From: Candidatus Pacearchaeota archaeon RBG_13_36_9
Lineage (GTDB): Archaea > Nanobdellota > Nanobdellia > Pacearchaeales > GW2011-AR1
Direction: 5' to 3'
NCBI GenBank assembly: GCA_001786395.1
Contig: MFWN01000025.1
Span: 2,898-9,138, forward strand
Length of the DNA stretch: 6,241 bases
Below the pieces are notes generated by a model. That model was not told the origin of the DNA and did no database searches. It saw nothing but the letters and a program-made list of their open reading frames with translations. Of the stretch, positions 4,917 to 6,241 are shown piece after piece. Made by a program: the position numbers and the translations under genes. Numbering within the stretch: the stretch's first letter is position 1; every line of letters begins with the position of its first letter.

Positions 4917-6218
4917 TTAAGTGGCCCAGCAGTCTAAACATAATATTTCCCTTGGATAGCCTATTGCTTTCTCAAGTATTTCTATAGTAGCATAATTAAG
5001 GCTTTCCAGCTTCAGTTTATCCCTTATCTGTTCGAAGGGCATTCTTCTCGCAATGCAATCTTCGTCTTTTTTCGTGGATTTACCGTATTTGCAGGCAGCC
5101 ATCAAAGGAGGACAGGCAATCATTGCATGAACTTCTTTAGCTCCAAGCTGCTTTAGTCTTTCAACTTTATTCAGCGTTTGGGTGCCCCTCACAATACTGT
5201 CATCAACTAGGATTATTCTCTTTCCATTTATTATTTGTTTGATTGTTATGAGTTTTGTTCTAGCCTCCTCATCTCTTGTTGTCTGCTCTTGAGGGGTGTA
5301 ACTCCTGTCAGAATAATCATACCTTATAAAAACCTCTGTATAGGGAATTCCAGAAGCCTTGGCGTATCCTAGCGCATGCCACCTTCCAGAATTTGGCACA
5401 GGTGAAACCAAATCTGCATTAACTGGATATTTCTCTGCCAAAAGTCTGCCGATTTCCATTCTTACTTCTGCAACATTCTTTCTGTCTATTACCGAAGCAG
5501 GATGGGAAGTGTAAATCCACTCAAAAGTGCCATATTTTATAGGTTTTAAGTCTAATCTATCCAGGATTTTTATGCCCTCTCTGCTTAAAAAAACAATTTC
5601 TCCTGGCTCAACATCCCGAGTAATTTCAAATCCCGTATTAACAAAAGAATTGCTCTCAGAAGAAACAGCGTAGCTGCCCTCTTTCTGTCCAAGTACCAAT
5701 GGCTTCCTTCCCCAGCCACGGGCAGTATAAACCCCTTCTCTTGTTAATGCAACAATCGCAAAATCTCCTTTCATCATGCCCGCAAGTTTTTTTATCCCTG
5801 AAACAAAATCAGTTTCCCTGGCAACAAGTTTGGAAATTAAAGCAGTGTCAGAAACCTCCTCAGGAGACTTGTATCCAGAAAAACTAGCCCCTTCTCTAAG
5901 AAGTTGGTCTTTTAATTCAGGATAATTAATAATATTCCCATCAAAAGCAAGGATTATAGCGCCAGATTTCGAAAGTTCAGAAACGGGCTGCCTCTCGCTG
6001 GAAACGCTCCCGATTCCCATTACTCCCTCCATTTCCCTTAGAGCCTCTTTTGGAAACTGCTGTCTTAAAAGGCCTTTATGAGTATAACACTCCAGTGCCT
6101 TATTGTCATTAAAAGCAATCCCGCAATAATCCTGGGTTCTATGCTGCAAATAAAAAGTTCCTAAAAATAAATCTCTGATACAGTCTTTGCCAGAAACCAC
6201 ACCAAAAATTCCGCTCAT
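4917..6218 (-). CDS. PurF-like amidophosphoribosyltransferase paralogue with degraded glutaminase site
   Basis: This 433-aa protein has the PurF layout: an N-terminal Ntn-type glutaminase-like domain (about 1-225) and a C-terminal phosphoribosyltransferase domain. Canonical PurF transfers glutamine-derived ammonia to PRPP, the first step of purine synthesis. The PRPP loop is intact (RIILVDDSIVRGTQ, 334-347), as are SPVPNSG (272-278) and the FIRYDYSDRSYTPQEQTTR region (297-315). The glutaminase site is not: residue 2 is Ser (ATG AGC) instead of the nucleophilic Cys; GIGSVSSERQP (68-78) lacks the HVRYST-type Arg; and FDGN (92-95) has Asp for the usual Asn. Cys376, Cys427 and Cys430 match Fe-S ligand positions of the Bacillus-type enzyme, but the fourth Cys appears absent near 230. 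I recall a paralogous PurF class starting MGGxFG that looks similar. It may use free ammonia or do something else. The start has a weak AAAAGGT 7 bases upstream. Confidence 0.85.
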   Translation of the reverse strand: MSGIFGVVSGKDCIRDLFLGTFYLQHRTQDYCGIAFNDNKALECYTHKGLLRQQFPKEALREMEGVMGIGSVSSERQPVSELSKSGAIILAFDGNIINYPELKDQLLREGASFSGYKSPEEVSDTALISKLVARETDFVSGIKKLAGMMKGDFAIVALTREGVYTARGWGRKPLVLGQKEGSYAVSSESNSFVNTGFEITRDVEPGEIVFLSREGIKILDRLDLKPIKYGTFEWIYTSHPASVIDRKNVAEVRMEIGRLLAEKYPVNADLVSPVPNSGRWHALGYAKASGIPYTEVFIRYDYSDRSYTPQEQTTRDEEARTKLITIKQIINGKRIILVDDSIVRGTQTLNKVERLKQLGAKEVHAMIACPPLMAACKYGKSTKKDEDCIARRMPFEQIRDKLKLESLNYATIEILEKAIGYPREILCLDCWAT

Positions 6219-6241
6219 CTTTTTTACCTTTTAATACCACA

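Overview
The window is AT-rich and most likely archaeal. Four genes (starts at 552, 2727, 3384 on + and 4872 on -) each have a TATA-like AT box centred about 25 to 28 bases before the ATG. That is the spacing expected of archaeal leaderless mRNAs. The protein content agrees: a stand-alone archaeal-type TctA-family membrane protein, a one-helix Cys-rich surface protein, and a stripped-down 2-hydroxyacyl-CoA dehydratase/activase module. A DPANN-type archaeon is my best guess, but no rRNA or other phylogenetic marker is present to confirm it.

Left block (2-2689, + strand): the 3' end of one HgdB-type (2-hydroxyacyl-CoA dehydratase/benzoyl-CoA reductase family) gene; an overlapping gene for a small two-helix membrane protein with a Cys-containing loop; a complete second HgdB-type gene; and, overlapping it by ATGA, the ASKHA-type ATPase activase (HgdC-like). 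By family knowledge, the activase hydrolyses ATP to push low-potential electrons from its [4Fe-4S] cluster into the HgdB-type partner. Two HgdB-like proteins plus one activase may form a heterodimeric reductase/dehydratase. The substrate cannot be read from the sequence.

Middle block (2727-4598, + strand): a 196-aa membrane-anchored Cys-rich protein with a short internal Cys repeat, and a 404-aa TctA/DUF112-like multi-pass transporter. Each appears to have its own promoter.

Right block (4600-6218, - strand): a PurF-like amidophosphoribosyltransferase whose PRPP-binding motif is intact but whose glutaminase site is degraded (Ser in place of the catalytic N-terminal Cys, and other losses). It is followed by an unrecognised 90-aa helical protein that ends one base from the convergent transporter gene. 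The short gap between these two genes holds a near-perfect palindrome overlapping the TATA-like box.

The points most worth following are the HgdB / membrane protein / HgdB / activase cluster and the glutaminase-dead PurF paralogue. No rRNA, tRNA, CRISPR array or mobile element was seen, and no gap between genes exceeds about 70 bases.
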